Assembly: GCA_012959595.1 (NCBI GenBank)
Contig: DUCW01000183.1
Location: forward strand, 37,272-73,797
Length of the DNA: 36,526 nt
Origin: Gemmatimonadota bacterium
Lineage (GTDB): Bacteria > Gemmatimonadota > Gemmatimonadetes > Longimicrobiales > Gaopeijiaceae
Direction of reading: 5' to 3'
In this document: piece by piece, positions 9,459-17,197 of the stretch
How the letters are laid out: the number at the start of each line of letters is the position of its first letter
Position numbering within the stretch: the stretch's first letter is position 1
Notes under the pieces: model-generated
Databases searched by the model: none
What the model was told of the DNA's origin: nothing
Seen by the model: the letters and a program-made list of their open reading frames with translations, nothing else
Translations under genes and position numbers: made by a program

Positions 9459-9540
9459 AAGAAAAGGGATCCATAAGACGTCGTATTAACACATAAAACT
9501 AACTCCAAAATAGCTGCATTGCTAGCCTTGAGCACCCCAG

Positions 9541-10326
9541 CTACACTCCTTTGAATACTGGTTTTCGCTTCTCCAAAAATGCCCCCACACCCTCTTTCAT
9601 ATCTTCAGTCCCTGTAAGCTGACCAAAGAGGTCATTCTCCATAATAAAAGACTCTATAGCTCTAGAGTCCTGGGCAAAATAGAGAGACTGGATGGCCTTC
9701 TGGATCGCCTGGGGCGAGTGTCTAGTAATACTGCCTAAGAAGTCCTTAGATCGAGAAAGAAGCTCATCGGGCTCGAACACCGCACTGACCAAACCAAAAT
9801 GCTCAGCCCTATCAGCAGTAATCATATTACCCGTCAAAATCATTTCTATAGCTCGACCAAACCCAACCACCCTGGAGAGTCTAACTGTTCCTCCAAATCC
9901 TGGAATTATTCCAAGACCAACCTCAGGGAATCCAAACTTAGCATTCTTACTTGCAACCCTCAGATGACAAGCCAAAGCCAACTCACATCCGCCCCCCAAT
10001 GCATATCCATTTACTGCTGCAAGCACAGGTGTCCGGAAGTTCTCGATCAAAGTGAATACTCTCTGCCCTTCACCACTCTGACTTCTCCCTGATTGTCTAT
10101 TTAAATCAGCCAGTTCCTCTATATCAGCACCAGCTACAAAAGATTTGTTGCCTCTACCGATAAGAATCACTCCTCGAAGGTTCTCGTCCTGGGACAGATC
10201 AGTAAAAACTCCCTCCAACTCTTGCAACATCTTGTAGTTCAGTGCATTGAGTTTACCCTGCCTATCGATTGCAACGATAGCAATTTCATTCTCTTTTTCC
10301 ACACTAAGATATTCCAACTCAGTCAT
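9541..10326 (-). CDS. Enoyl-CoA hydratase/isomerase (crotonase) family protein
   Basis: A crotonase-fold enzyme that acts on acyl-CoA thioesters, most likely hydrating trans-2-enoyl-CoA in fatty acid or amino acid breakdown. The oxyanion-hole elements are AGADIEEL and NGYALGGGCELALAC. Both catalytic glutamates of hydratases are present: the E of GGGCELA and the E of FGFPEVGLGIIPGFGG, so genuine hydratase activity is plausible. I place the start at ATG 10326 (MTELEYLSVEKEN), preceded by AGGTGG, rather than ten residues upstream. It lies 82 nt before recF on the same strand and diverges from ssb. Substrate is not determinable. Confidence 0.93.
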   Translation of the reverse strand: MTELEYLSVEKENEIAIVAIDRQGKLNALNYKMLQELEGVFTDLSQDENLRGVILIGRGNKSFVAGADIEELADLNRQSGRSQSGEGQRVFTLIENFRTPVLAAVNGYALGGGCELALACHLRVASKNAKFGFPEVGLGIIPGFGGTVRLSRVVGFGRAIEMILTGNMITADRAEHFGLVSAVFEPDELLSRSKDFLGSITRHSPQAIQKAIQSLYFAQDSRAIESFIMENDLFGQLTGTEDMKEGVGAFLEKRKPVFKGV

Positions 10327-10398
10327 GACCCACCTATAATAGCTGTCAACACACAATTATCAATGAAATTCCAGATGAAAATATCTCACTATACACCA

Positions 10399-10422
10399 AG
10401 GCGCCAGCCAACCATGGCGCCT
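10399..10422. promoter_or_regulatory. GC-rich inverted repeat between the crotonase gene and ssb
   Basis: AGGCGCC (10399-10405) and GGCGCCT (10416-10422) form a perfect seven-pair inverted repeat with a ten-base spacer, standing out in an AT-richer intergenic region. It lies 72 nt upstream of the crotonase ATG and 84 nt upstream of ssb. It could be an operator or leader hairpin; there is no T run for a terminator on either strand. Confidence 0.45.
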
Positions 10423-10506
10423 ACTCCCAGCTGTAAGTAGTTTGAGGGCAAACAAGTGACAATCCCAACATTTTTCACAGATACTACATCCAAGGAGCAA
10501 CACAGA

Positions 10507-10941
10507 ATGAGCCGATCATTGAACAAGATTATGCTCATCGGGCACGTAGGAAATGACCCCGAAATCCGAGCCACTGCCAGCGGTAATCCAAATGTCAATT
10601 TTTCATTGGCAACCAGCCGAACATGGAAAGATCGCGATGGACAACAGCAAGAAAAGACCGAATGGCATCGATGCACTGCATGGGGAAAGTTAGCTGAAAT
10701 TATAGGGATGTACGTAAAAAAAGGTAAACAGATATACGTAGAGGGAAGTGTAGAGTACTCAGAAACCGAAAATGATGGCCAAAAGCGTTACTGGACCAAC
10801 ATTAACGTACGGGACATGCAGATGTTAGGATCGAAAGATGACAGCGTAGGTGACTCCGGAAGCTATAGCCCCAAACCTCCAGCCCCTCCTGAAAGCCCTA
10901 AAAAACCGATATCTGATCCTGATGATGATCTTCCATTCTAA
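10507..10941 (+). CDS. ssb: Single-stranded DNA-binding protein
   Basis: SSB coats single-stranded DNA in replication, repair and recombination. The first ~105 residues are an OB-fold with hallmark strings NKIMLIGHVGNDPEIRAT, TEWHRCTAWGKLAEI and KGKQIYVEGSVEY. A proline-rich linker follows, and the acidic tip DPDDDLPF recruits partner proteins. I use ATG 10507 (MSRSLNKIMLIG), with AGGAG nine nt upstream, giving 144 residues; a start at 10456 would add 17 residues foreign to the family. A possible promoter is GTGACA (10456-10461) with GATACT (10480-10485), 18 nt apart. The gene is convergent with the next gene. Confidence 0.96.
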   Translation: MSRSLNKIMLIGHVGNDPEIRATASGNPNVNFSLATSRTWKDRDGQQQEKTEWHRCTAWGKLAEIIGMYVKKGKQIYVEGSVEYSETENDGQKRYWTNINVRDMQMLGSKDDSVGDSGSYSPKPPAPPESPKKPISDPDDDLPF

Positions 10942-10968
10942 ATCCTCAAGAACTGAGAAATCACCCTC

Positions 10969-10983
10969 AGGGGTACCGCCCCT
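10969..10983. terminator. Short GC hairpin between the convergent ssb and unknown gene
   Basis: AGGGG (10969-10973) and CCCCT (10979-10983) form a five-pair stem with loop TACCG, filling most of the 42-nt gap between two convergent genes. Its position suits a bidirectional transcription end, but the stem is short and no T run follows, so support is weak. Confidence 0.25.
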
Positions 10984-11307
10984 CTACTTCCAGAGGGCTA
11001 GGAATTTATCTTCAAACTTGCCCGTGTTTTCCTTGTATTCCTCTACCCATTCTTGAAATGAAGGTAAGGCCAGCCTTTTAGATATTCCTCCTTGGGCCAA
11101 TCTAACTAGATCTTCGTAAGAGGGTTCTCCCGTCATTCCGTCCGATAGGTGGGCTTCCCTGGCCAAAAGATAAATTTCATCAGGAGATAGTAAAAGAAGA
11201 TGCTCCGCTATTTGAGCAGAACAATAATCTAAATACTTATCTTTGAGTTCTGATTCCTGAACATTTTCTTTTTCTTGATCAGAAAAACTCGACTGGATGT
11301 CACCCAA
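10984..11307 (-). CDS. Small acidic protein of unknown function
   Basis: A 107-residue protein that I do not recognise. It is rich in acidic residues and predicted helix, including SAQIAEHLLLLSPDEIYLLAREAHLSDG and a C-terminal SFQEWVEEYKENTGKFEDKFLALW. It has no signal peptide, membrane segment or metal motif. The start is TTG at 11307, backed by a good ribosome site (GGAGG six nt upstream), which argues that it is really translated. It lies downstream of the 67-residue gene on the same strand, separated by 112 nt that includes a small hairpin (11375-11392). Confidence 0.65.
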   Translation of the reverse strand: MGDIQSSFSDQEKENVQESELKDKYLDYCSAQIAEHLLLLSPDEIYLLAREAHLSDGMTGEPSYEDLVRLAQGGISKRLALPSFQEWVEEYKENTGKFEDKFLALWK

Positions 11308-11374
11308 TTGAAGCCTCCAAGTACTCTAACTAACACAAGCACAAAATCCCTCCTGGGAGTTCATGCTATGCATT

Positions 11375-11392
11375 TAAACCTTCTTAGGTTTA
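11375..11392. repeat. Seven-pair inverted repeat in the gap between two small minus-strand genes
   Basis: TAAACCT (11375-11381) and AGGTTTA (11386-11392) are perfect inverted copies around a four-base loop. It sits just after the 67-residue gene and before the 107-residue gene. It may be an RNA hairpin; it lacks a following T run. Confidence 0.35.
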
Positions 11393-11419
11393 TTTCGGCA
11401 CTGGAGACACGTCAAGACC

Positions 11420-11623
11420 TTAGAAAACAGCTTGTACCTCTGTACTTCCTTGCTGAGCAACCTCACTGTTCCCTTTCAAATGCTCATACAGCGTCCTCCT
11501 AGTGAGTCCGTACAGCACAATTTTGCTCATAAATTCGGGATCTGCTTTTTGAATGGCCTCAACTTTTTCTGCCAAATCAGCTGGTAACTCTACTTCGATC
11601 TGTACTGGACAAGTATCCCACAT
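11420..11623 (-). CDS. Small protein, possibly ribbon-helix-helix-like
   Basis: A 67-residue protein. After MWDTCP comes a short beta-like segment with alternating hydrophobics (VQIEVELP), then two predicted helices (ADLAEKVEAIQ and DPEFMSKIVLYGLTRRTLYEHL). This strand-helix-helix outline resembles CopG/MetJ-type DNA-binding proteins, but I see no diagnostic residue set, so the match is only structural guesswork. ATG 11623 is preceded by GGGAG at a rather long spacing. A perfect inverted repeat lies about 45 nt upstream and would suit autoregulation if it is a repressor. Confidence 0.55.
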   Translation of the reverse strand: MWDTCPVQIEVELPADLAEKVEAIQKADPEFMSKIVLYGLTRRTLYEHLKGNSEVAQQGSTEVQAVF

Positions 11624-11666
11624 ATAGACGTATTTCTCCCGCTGTACAAGGTTCTGAACGAGAACT

Positions 11667-11688
11667 CAGTCAGCACGGTAGCTGACTG
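11667..11688. promoter_or_regulatory. Perfect eight-pair inverted repeat upstream of the 67-residue gene
   Basis: CAGTCAGC (11667-11674) and GCTGACTG (11681-11688) are exact inverted copies with a six-base spacer. It is 43 nt upstream of the small gene's ATG. It could be an operator for that putative DNA-binding protein, or a leader hairpin. Confidence 0.45.
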
Positions 11689-12120
11689 GCTTAAGATTTC
11701 ATATTTTCAATTTTCAAGAGGCATTAATAGACTCTCAAGCTGGACCACATTACACCTGATTTTTCTAGAAAGCAAGCTTATTACAAAAATTGTTGTACAA
11801 ACAACTATTCCTTGTAAGTTACTGCTGTGTAACACTTTACATAATACATATGCTACATATTAATTGATGACCTCAACGTTGTCCACCGTAATCCACTTGG
11901 ATACCTAAGGGAATTTATCACAGAACTATAGAAGGATACTGACTAAAATCGATTTACAATCACAAGGCCCGTTTGGGATACATTCTTGCAGAAATTTTGC
12001 AGTAAATGAAGGCTTGGTTCGAATGAACTGACCTCAGGATGAAACTACTGGTATAGGCTACTAGTCCCATCCTATCGTCCGGCAGGCCAACTCTTCCAGA
12101 AACTATCCCCAACCTGAGGC
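11689..12120. other. Gene-free, AT-rich stretch of about 430 nt
   Basis: With the upstream 65 nt, this makes about 500 nt without a convincing gene on either strand. It is AT-rich from about 11690 to 11960 and contains a small palindrome (TTGTACAA at 11802). I looked for tRNA arms, DnaA-box clusters and hairpins with T runs and found none convincing. Its likely contents are the promoter of the 67-residue gene and the 3' end of the 299-residue gene; an unrecognised small RNA is possible. Confidence 0.5.
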
Positions 12121-13020
12121 CTAGTGGACAGTCATGACTGAAGTCTTATCGCTTTCTGCATCGTCCCCCGACAAGGTCACAAATCTAGAATTGCGGTCAT
12201 CAAGTGGAATCTGAGAAAGCGTGTTTCTTCGACCGAATGTCGCCAAGTGATGCTCGATAACCTCGTGTCTCTTGGATTCAAACATTTCTAGCAAGCACAT
12301 CAATCCCATCCTAATGGTCAAGCATTCCAGTTGTACACCAGCTAAGTTTGAAGGTACAGCGAAGAGCACTTCATACTGGACAGTGCCACTAGTATGTTGC
12401 ACCCCCGTATATACTATGTCATTCTCTGGAAACGCCTTTAATAGGGCTTGTTCTAATTTTTCGTAGCGATCACTGGAAGGAACAGTAAAAATCAGAGAGC
12501 CCCGATTGTAGTCCAAATTCACCCGAACAGTATCCAGGTCAGCACTCAGGACGATCCTCACCGAGGTGCCTTCGTGAAAATCCAGGTCTTGGCAAATATC
12601 TCTAAAGCCTATTCTAAGAATAGTAGGCCTTGTCAATGGTCCATACCCGACCCTGCTGAGAAGCTTAATAGCCAGGCGCAGAGAATAAGAAGTAAGTTTC
12701 TCCTCCTGGTCTGTTATCAGCCTGTTGATATATTCCAAAGTAGGCTGATGAACCCAATCCAGGACAACTAACTCAGAACTCAAGTCGAGCACCTTTAGCC
12801 TGCCACTTCCTAGATCCAACACTTCCGACGCAGCAGCAAAGCGACCCTCTACGACCAACCCCAAACCTATATCTTGAATGGAGCCTCCCGAGGAAACAGC
12901 CTCGTGAGATTCCCTATACTGGACTACGGCACGAGTTAGTGATAGATCACATACTCCAGGAACATCTGCCATAGCTTCTGGTCTAGACCGCGATTTGAGC
13001 GAGATAACACTTGTTTCCAT
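12121..13020 (-). CDS. Protein of unknown function, 299 residues
   Basis: I do not recognise this protein. It appears cytoplasmic, with no signal peptide or membrane segment, and looks like a mixed alpha/beta protein. The first ~90 residues contain beta-rich strings such as DIGLGLVVEGRFAAASEV and GRLKVLDLSSELVVLDWV. The middle has a helical LRLAIKLLSRVGYGPLTRP. From ~145 on there are alternating strand segments (VRIVLSADLDTVRVNLDY, LIFTVPSSDRYEKLEQALLKAF, VQYEVLFAVPSN). ATG 13020 has a good GGAGG ribosome site, so translation is likely. It is divergent from the 227-residue gene with 268 nt between them. Confidence 0.7.
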   Translation of the reverse strand: METSVISLKSRSRPEAMADVPGVCDLSLTRAVVQYRESHEAVSSGGSIQDIGLGLVVEGRFAAASEVLDLGSGRLKVLDLSSELVVLDWVHQPTLEYINRLITDQEEKLTSYSLRLAIKLLSRVGYGPLTRPTILRIGFRDICQDLDFHEGTSVRIVLSADLDTVRVNLDYNRGSLIFTVPSSDRYEKLEQALLKAFPENDIVYTGVQHTSGTVQYEVLFAVPSNLAGVQLECLTIRMGLMCLLEMFESKRHEVIEHHLATFGRRNTLSQIPLDDRNSRFVTLSGDDAESDKTSVMTVH

Positions 13021-13288
13021 GCCATCCTCCGATGTTGGACAAAAACCCCAGCTTTGCTGAGAGCCAGGCTTCGTCTGCTACCTACTGCAGTTAGACAATC
13101 TCTGTGAAATTCTGGACCAAGACGATAACAAATCTATAGCCTAAAAGGCAAGGGATACCCGAATCCATCACTAATCCTCATTCCCTTTGAAAATAATGCT
13201 TGCATAGGATCTGACCTTCGCACATCTTCTATTCTAAGAAAATTAGCCCAAGAAACCCCGGCCAGTAACAGACCTAACCGACCACAAA

Positions 13289-13972
13289 TTGATTGATCAC
13301 CGGCGTGAACGCTCCCTTGGATTTCTAGAGTGGGACAATGAAACTTGGTCCTGCTTCCTAGTAAGCTTTATGGGAAAAGACCAGCATTGGTATGGACGAA
13401 TCAAATTCCGTCCAAGAAAAAAACTGGATTTCGGAGACAGTGGTATAGTGGAAACAGCTAACATTTTTATTGAAATTTCCGAATCTGAAATAGATGTTAA
13501 GGCTAGGGGTCTTGGGAGACCCTTGCTTCGATCTCTACTCGCGTCCGCAGTACACAAGCAACAAGTCAGAGAAGAAAGAACTTTCAAGTTAAAACAATGG
13601 TTTGAGGCTAGTCTCAACAAAAAGTCTACAAGCATCAGTAACACCGCTAGTGAATACCTCAGAAATGCAGCCAAACCCGATCAATTTCAGCTCCAATCTC
13701 TATACTCCTCATACAAAATAGACCAAATCTCCCGATTCATTGCACTAGTAGATCACAAAACCTTTGAACGCACTGTCGATCACATCCTCGAAGGGCAAAC
13801 AATTGATTTTAAGTCAGACGATCAACTTCAGCTTGCTTTAATAGTCCTGGAATATATAGAATGCCGACTTCCAATCCCAACCTATACAACTTGGAAGGAA
13901 GATTTCCTATCTAACCGTAGCGAGTATGTGGAGTGTACCCAAACACTCGCCGACGAACCAACACTTCCCTGA
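13289..13972 (+). CDS. Protein of unknown function, 227 residues
   Basis: I do not recognise this protein. The N-terminal ~75 residues look like a compact beta domain (LGFLEWDNETWSCFLVSF, HWYGRIKFRPRKK, ANIFIEISESEIDV), followed by a helical part rich in charged residues and ending in an acidic, proline-containing tail. No signal peptide or transmembrane segment is visible. The start is uncertain: TTG 13289 is the first option in frame and has no clear ribosome site, and ATG 13370 is an alternative that would remove part of the beta domain. It lies 64 nt upstream of rpsU on the same strand and may share its transcript. Confidence 0.65.
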   Translation: MIDHRRERSLGFLEWDNETWSCFLVSFMGKDQHWYGRIKFRPRKKLDFGDSGIVETANIFIEISESEIDVKARGLGRPLLRSLLASAVHKQQVREERTFKLKQWFEASLNKKSTSISNTASEYLRNAAKPDQFQLQSLYSSYKIDQISRFIALVDHKTFERTVDHILEGQTIDFKSDDQLQLALIVLEYIECRLPIPTYTTWKEDFLSNRSEYVECTQTLADEPTLP

Positions 13973-14036
13973 TCCACCTTTCACCACTAACTTTGTCTTT
14001 CCTATTTTCAAACAAATTTTGAGGAGTGGTATCACT

Positions 14037-14237
14037 TTGCATGTAACTGTTCAAGACAACGAGAGCCTCGAACGTGCTCTTCGCAGATTCAAACGTAAGA
14101 TCCAAAGATCAGGACTGTATTCCGAATTACGTAAACGTCGATTTTACGAAAAGCCTAGTGCACAGAGAAAAAGGAAGCGCGAGGCAGCTATCCGTCGGGA
14201 AAGAAGGCGGCAACGTAGAACCCCAGTTCACCTTTAA
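14037..14237 (+). CDS. rpsU: 30S ribosomal protein S21
   Basis: S21 is a small basic protein of the 30S subunit near the anti-Shine-Dalgarno end of 16S rRNA. The match is clear: VQDNESLERALRRFKRKIQRSG, then LRKRRFYEKPSAQRKRKREAA and an Arg-rich tail. The open frame begins much earlier (13926), but those extra residues are foreign to S21. The only suitable start is TTG 14037, with GAGGAG (14021-14026) ten nt upstream, giving 66 residues, the family length. A TTG start for an abundant ribosomal protein is uncommon. Confidence 0.93.
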   Translation: MHVTVQDNESLERALRRFKRKIQRSGLYSELRKRRFYEKPSAQRKRKREAAIRRERRRQRRTPVHL

Positions 14238-14345
14238 GCCGACCCGACATTCCATTTTAAAAAAGCATCACAAATCCCTGGCTAATCTACCCGCACTTCA
14301 CCGAGCAGAGATCACCAGCGTGGGAACACCCGGGCTGGCTCGTAT

Positions 14346-14816
14346 CTATTTCTTTTGCACTATAATTCTTCCGTAAGCTGGGTCTCCGTGACCCCTGCTG
14401 ACAAAAATATACCTACCAGGCGGAGCGTCATTGAAATTTAACTCCAGGCAATCCCCTTGACTCATCAACGGTGCGGGAAGGAACTGCTTAGCTTTGGACA
14501 AAAACGAGGCCATTTCTGGAGACAATGAGTCGGACACAAAAGATAAGCTATGCAACCTATGATCCAGAGAAATAAATTTGACAGATTCACCTTCATATAT
14601 CTCAACCTGTGCAGGAAGTAGGTGTTCTTCGTCCCGGGCTCCACCCAACCTCATTACCCTGTAAGATTGGGCTCCAGCCCTCTCTATTCCTTCAGAGCAC
14701 TCCACAGTATTTATACCTGGGGACCAATCGTCTGCCACGCACCCGAACAGAAAGAAAGTCACCAAGGTGCAAGAAAATGAAAGATTCTTTTGGATTAGCA
14801 TCTTAAATTTCAACAT
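14346..14816 (-). CDS. Lipoprotein with a cupredoxin-like domain
   Basis: A short N terminus (MLKFKMLIQKNLSF) leads into a hydrophobic segment ending FFLFGC, a lipobox, so the protein should be lipid-anchored in the envelope. The rest looks like a plastocyanin-type beta sandwich: a strand with VEIYEGESVKFISLDHRLHSLSF carrying the position of the first copper His, and an end APPGRYIFVSRGHGDPAYGRIIV like the ligand loop. The usual Cys of that loop is absent (V-S) and the Met position is Tyr, so type-1 copper binding is doubtful. Starts at ATG 14816 or 14801 both fit; longer starts would run into the preceding gene. Function unknown. Confidence 0.68.
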   Translation of the reverse strand: MLKFKMLIQKNLSFSCTLVTFFLFGCVADDWSPGINTVECSEGIERAGAQSYRVMRLGGARDEEHLLPAQVEIYEGESVKFISLDHRLHSLSFVSDSLSPEMASFLSKAKQFLPAPLMSQGDCLELNFNDAPPGRYIFVSRGHGDPAYGRIIVQKK

Positions 14817-14844
14817 GCCAACCCAGGTTACTCGACCAGAGACC

Positions 14845-15243
14845 TTATTTCGATACAGCGTAGGTGACTCCACATTTGCGGCAGACATACCTATTTCCCA
14901 CCCTATTCAGTAGTTGAATTAAGTGTCTGGGACACTGCAGTTCTTCGCCTCTCTCCATTCTTGTTTGAATATCTTTTTTTTCTACACGCTTCGCCTTTGG
15001 AATTTTCAATAGATAACGCAACGATGACGATCCACATTCTAGGAGGGCTACTCCTGACCCATCTTCTTCAGACTTCACTCGCAACATCTGAAAAAAGCCT
15101 CCTGCTGGCGATGGTAACCGAGCGTTCTCATAATAAGAATCTAATAGGCGTCTCGTTTGAGAAGGAGACAATTTTAGTATCCCTTCGTCAACGCCTCCAT
15201 CACTTCCTGATGTATTAACCATAACAGGCTTCCACTCGGTCAT
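14845..15243 (-). CDS. Unknown protein with C-terminal zinc ribbon
   Basis: A protein of about 132 residues. The N-terminal part is acidic and of no recognisable family. The C terminus has CPRHLIQLLNRVGNRYVCRKCGVTYAV: a C-x-x-H and a C-x-x-C pair separated by about 14 residues, a typical treble-clef or zinc-ribbon spacing. I prefer ATG 15243 (MTEWKPVMV); the frame extends three codons to a TTG, and ATG 15222 is another option. No ribosome site decides it. The gene is 28 nt upstream of the cupredoxin-like lipoprotein gene and probably co-transcribed with it. Role unknown; zinc binding is inferred from the cysteines. Confidence 0.62.
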   Translation of the reverse strand: MTEWKPVMVNTSGSDGGVDEGILKLSPSQTRRLLDSYYENARLPSPAGGFFQMLRVKSEEDGSGVALLECGSSSLRYLLKIPKAKRVEKKDIQTRMERGEELQCPRHLIQLLNRVGNRYVCRKCGVTYAVSK

Positions 15244-15586
15244 GCGTGACAAATACTGACAAATTCATTCGCAACATCATAGCTTAAACATTAGAGCACT
15301 CCCGTCTCACTTAGGAGTAAGGGCCGACAACATACTGAATGGAGTGAGTACACGCCAGCGGTGAATCTCAAATGGCGCAGAATATAGCCCCACCATTCAT
15401 GCGACTAGAGCTAAGCGATTCAGAGTCAGGACCTCTTCCGTAGACTCTCGAAGCACGAACAGATATTTTGAATTCGGTAAACAAATCAAGACAGATTGAA
15501 ACTGAGGGCTTGTGGATTGACTACTGGTAACACTAAGGCAAGGCAACTAAGTCTATCCACCGAGTAGATATCAATTAGGAGTGTCC
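15244..15586. other. Divergent intergenic region of about 340 nt
   Basis: No gene is evident between the zinc-ribbon gene (minus) and the hydantoinase B gene (plus). It must hold two divergent promoters. I see no clear -35/-10 pair, hairpin with T run, or tRNA arm. The only firm element is the ribosome site TTAGGAG at 15575-15581 in front of the next gene. Confidence 0.5.
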
Positions 15587-17179
15587 ATGACTGACCAGAG
15601 CAACCCACAAGCTTTAAAACTTGAAATCTTTCGGCAATTGTTCACGGCACTCACTGAAGAAATGGGGGCTGCATTGAAACGGGCTGCATTTTCTCCCAAT
15701 ATCAAAGAGCGTAGAGATTATTCCTGTGCTCTATTTAATCCTAGTGGAGTAGCAGTAGCTCTTGGTGACCATATGCCAGTCCACCTAGGTGCAATGCCGT
15801 TGAGCGTCATAACAGCCCTCGATGAACTGGGGCCGCTTGCGGAAGGCGATGTGGTATGTCTTAACGACCCATACAGGGGTGGAACCCATTTGCCAGACAT
15901 CACAATGATATCCCCCGTTTTTGAAGCAAACGGATGTAGGCCATTAGGCTATGTGGCATCCCGAGCCCATCACTCTGATGTAGGAGGGATGACTCCAGGA
16001 TCCATGCCATTAGCCCGTGAAATCTATCAGGAAGGAATAATAATTCCGCCAATAAGACTCTACCGATCAGGAAAACTCGATGAAGAAATTTGCTCTCTTA
16101 TCTTAGCAAATGTGCGTACCCCAATTGAAAGGAAGGGAGACCTTGACGCTCAACTAGCTGCCCTCCACACTGGCACTAAACGGTTGCTGGAAATTGTTTC
16201 GAAACACGGAGCTGGAAGCACCCTCTACTTCATGGACTGTCTCATCGAGTATGCAGACCGATTAGTAGCTCTTGGTTTGAATAAGATGCCATCTGGTAAT
16301 TTTGAGGCCCAAGACTTGATGGACGACGATGGTTTCGGGAATATCGATATACCAATTTTCGTCAAAATAGCCCGACATTCGAAGGGGCTCAATGTCGACT
16401 TCAGCGGTACCAGTCACCAGGTGACTGGCGGAATTAACGCAGTAGAAGCTATTACCTCATCTGCCACCAGGTATGTTATCCGCTGTGTCGTCGAACATAT
16501 CCTAGGAGAATCTCTTCCAGCCGGAGGAGGGTCTATGTCTTCCATCAATCTCATTCTTCCAGAAAATTCTATCGTGAATGCTACGCCGCCAGCTAGCGTG
16601 GCCGCTGGAAATGTAGAGACCAGCCAACGTATCACTGACGTATTACTACAAGCTTTCGGGAAAGCTCTTCCTGATATAATCCCAGCCCTCTCCCAGGGAA
16701 CCATGAATAACCTGACCATTGGCGGTAAAGATCCCAGGTTTGATAAACCCTTTACTTACTATGAAACCGCGGGAGGTGGAATGGGAGCAGGGCCTAGTAG
16801 AGATGGTCTCTCGGGTGTTCACACCCATATGTCAAACTCGCTGAACACTCCCATCGAGGCACTAGAACATGCCTATCCTTTCCAAGTTGTACATTATTCA
16901 ATTGTTCGAGGTAGTGGAGGAAAAGGACTATTTAATGGAGGAGATGGACTCCGAAGGGACATAAAACTACTGGCGGACGCAGAGGTAACACTCCTCACGG
17001 AAAGACGTAGACGCGGACCTCTAGGAGCCCAAGGAGGATCAGATGGACAGCCTGGAGAAAATATCCTTATCCGAGATAAGCGAGAAGAAACCTTACCAGC
17101 AAAAACAAACTTCCCAGTCTACACTAACGATATAATCAGCATCCGCTCCCCTGGTGGAGGCGGATGGGGTAAGCCTTAA
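15587..17179 (+). CDS. Hydantoinase B/oxoprolinase family protein (HyuB-like)
   Basis: This 531-residue protein belongs to the HyuB / 5-oxoprolinase beta family, which with an ATP-binding HyuA partner hydrolyses hydantoins, 5-oxoproline or related cyclic amides. Typical strings are GAALKRAAFSPNIKERRDYSCALF, GDHMPVHLGAMPLS, DVVCLNDPYRGGTHLPDITM, SRAHHSDVGGMTPGSM, and the late GGGMGAGPSRDG...HTHMSNSLNTPIE and GSGGKGLFNGG. ATG 15587 has AGGAG five nt upstream; a GTG two codons earlier overlaps that site and is less likely. No HyuA gene adjoins it: a DUF6941-like gene follows after 18 nt and an intergenic region precedes. The partner may be encoded elsewhere. Substrate unknown. Confidence 0.93.
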   Translation: MTDQSNPQALKLEIFRQLFTALTEEMGAALKRAAFSPNIKERRDYSCALFNPSGVAVALGDHMPVHLGAMPLSVITALDELGPLAEGDVVCLNDPYRGGTHLPDITMISPVFEANGCRPLGYVASRAHHSDVGGMTPGSMPLAREIYQEGIIIPPIRLYRSGKLDEEICSLILANVRTPIERKGDLDAQLAALHTGTKRLLEIVSKHGAGSTLYFMDCLIEYADRLVALGLNKMPSGNFEAQDLMDDDGFGNIDIPIFVKIARHSKGLNVDFSGTSHQVTGGINAVEAITSSATRYVIRCVVEHILGESLPAGGGSMSSINLILPENSIVNATPPASVAAGNVETSQRITDVLLQAFGKALPDIIPALSQGTMNNLTIGGKDPRFDKPFTYYETAGGGMGAGPSRDGLSGVHTHMSNSLNTPIEALEHAYPFQVVHYSIVRGSGGKGLFNGGDGLRRDIKLLADAEVTLLTERRRRGPLGAQGGSDGQPGENILIRDKREETLPAKTNFPVYTNDIISIRSPGGGGWGKP

Positions 17180-17197
17180 AATTTTGGAGAAAATCAG

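Noticed and set aside
11880..11930. DnaA-box-like TTATC sequences as a possible oriC
   Set aside because: No copy matches TTATCCACA well and there is no cluster; gyrB-recF linkage alone does not place an origin.
12005..12030. tRNA-like GGTTCGAAT string
   Set aside because: It has no matching acceptor or anticodon arms around it.
13926..14036. N-terminal extension of the S21 frame
   Set aside because: S21 proteins lack it, and the TTG at 14037 has a GAGGAG site ten nt upstream.
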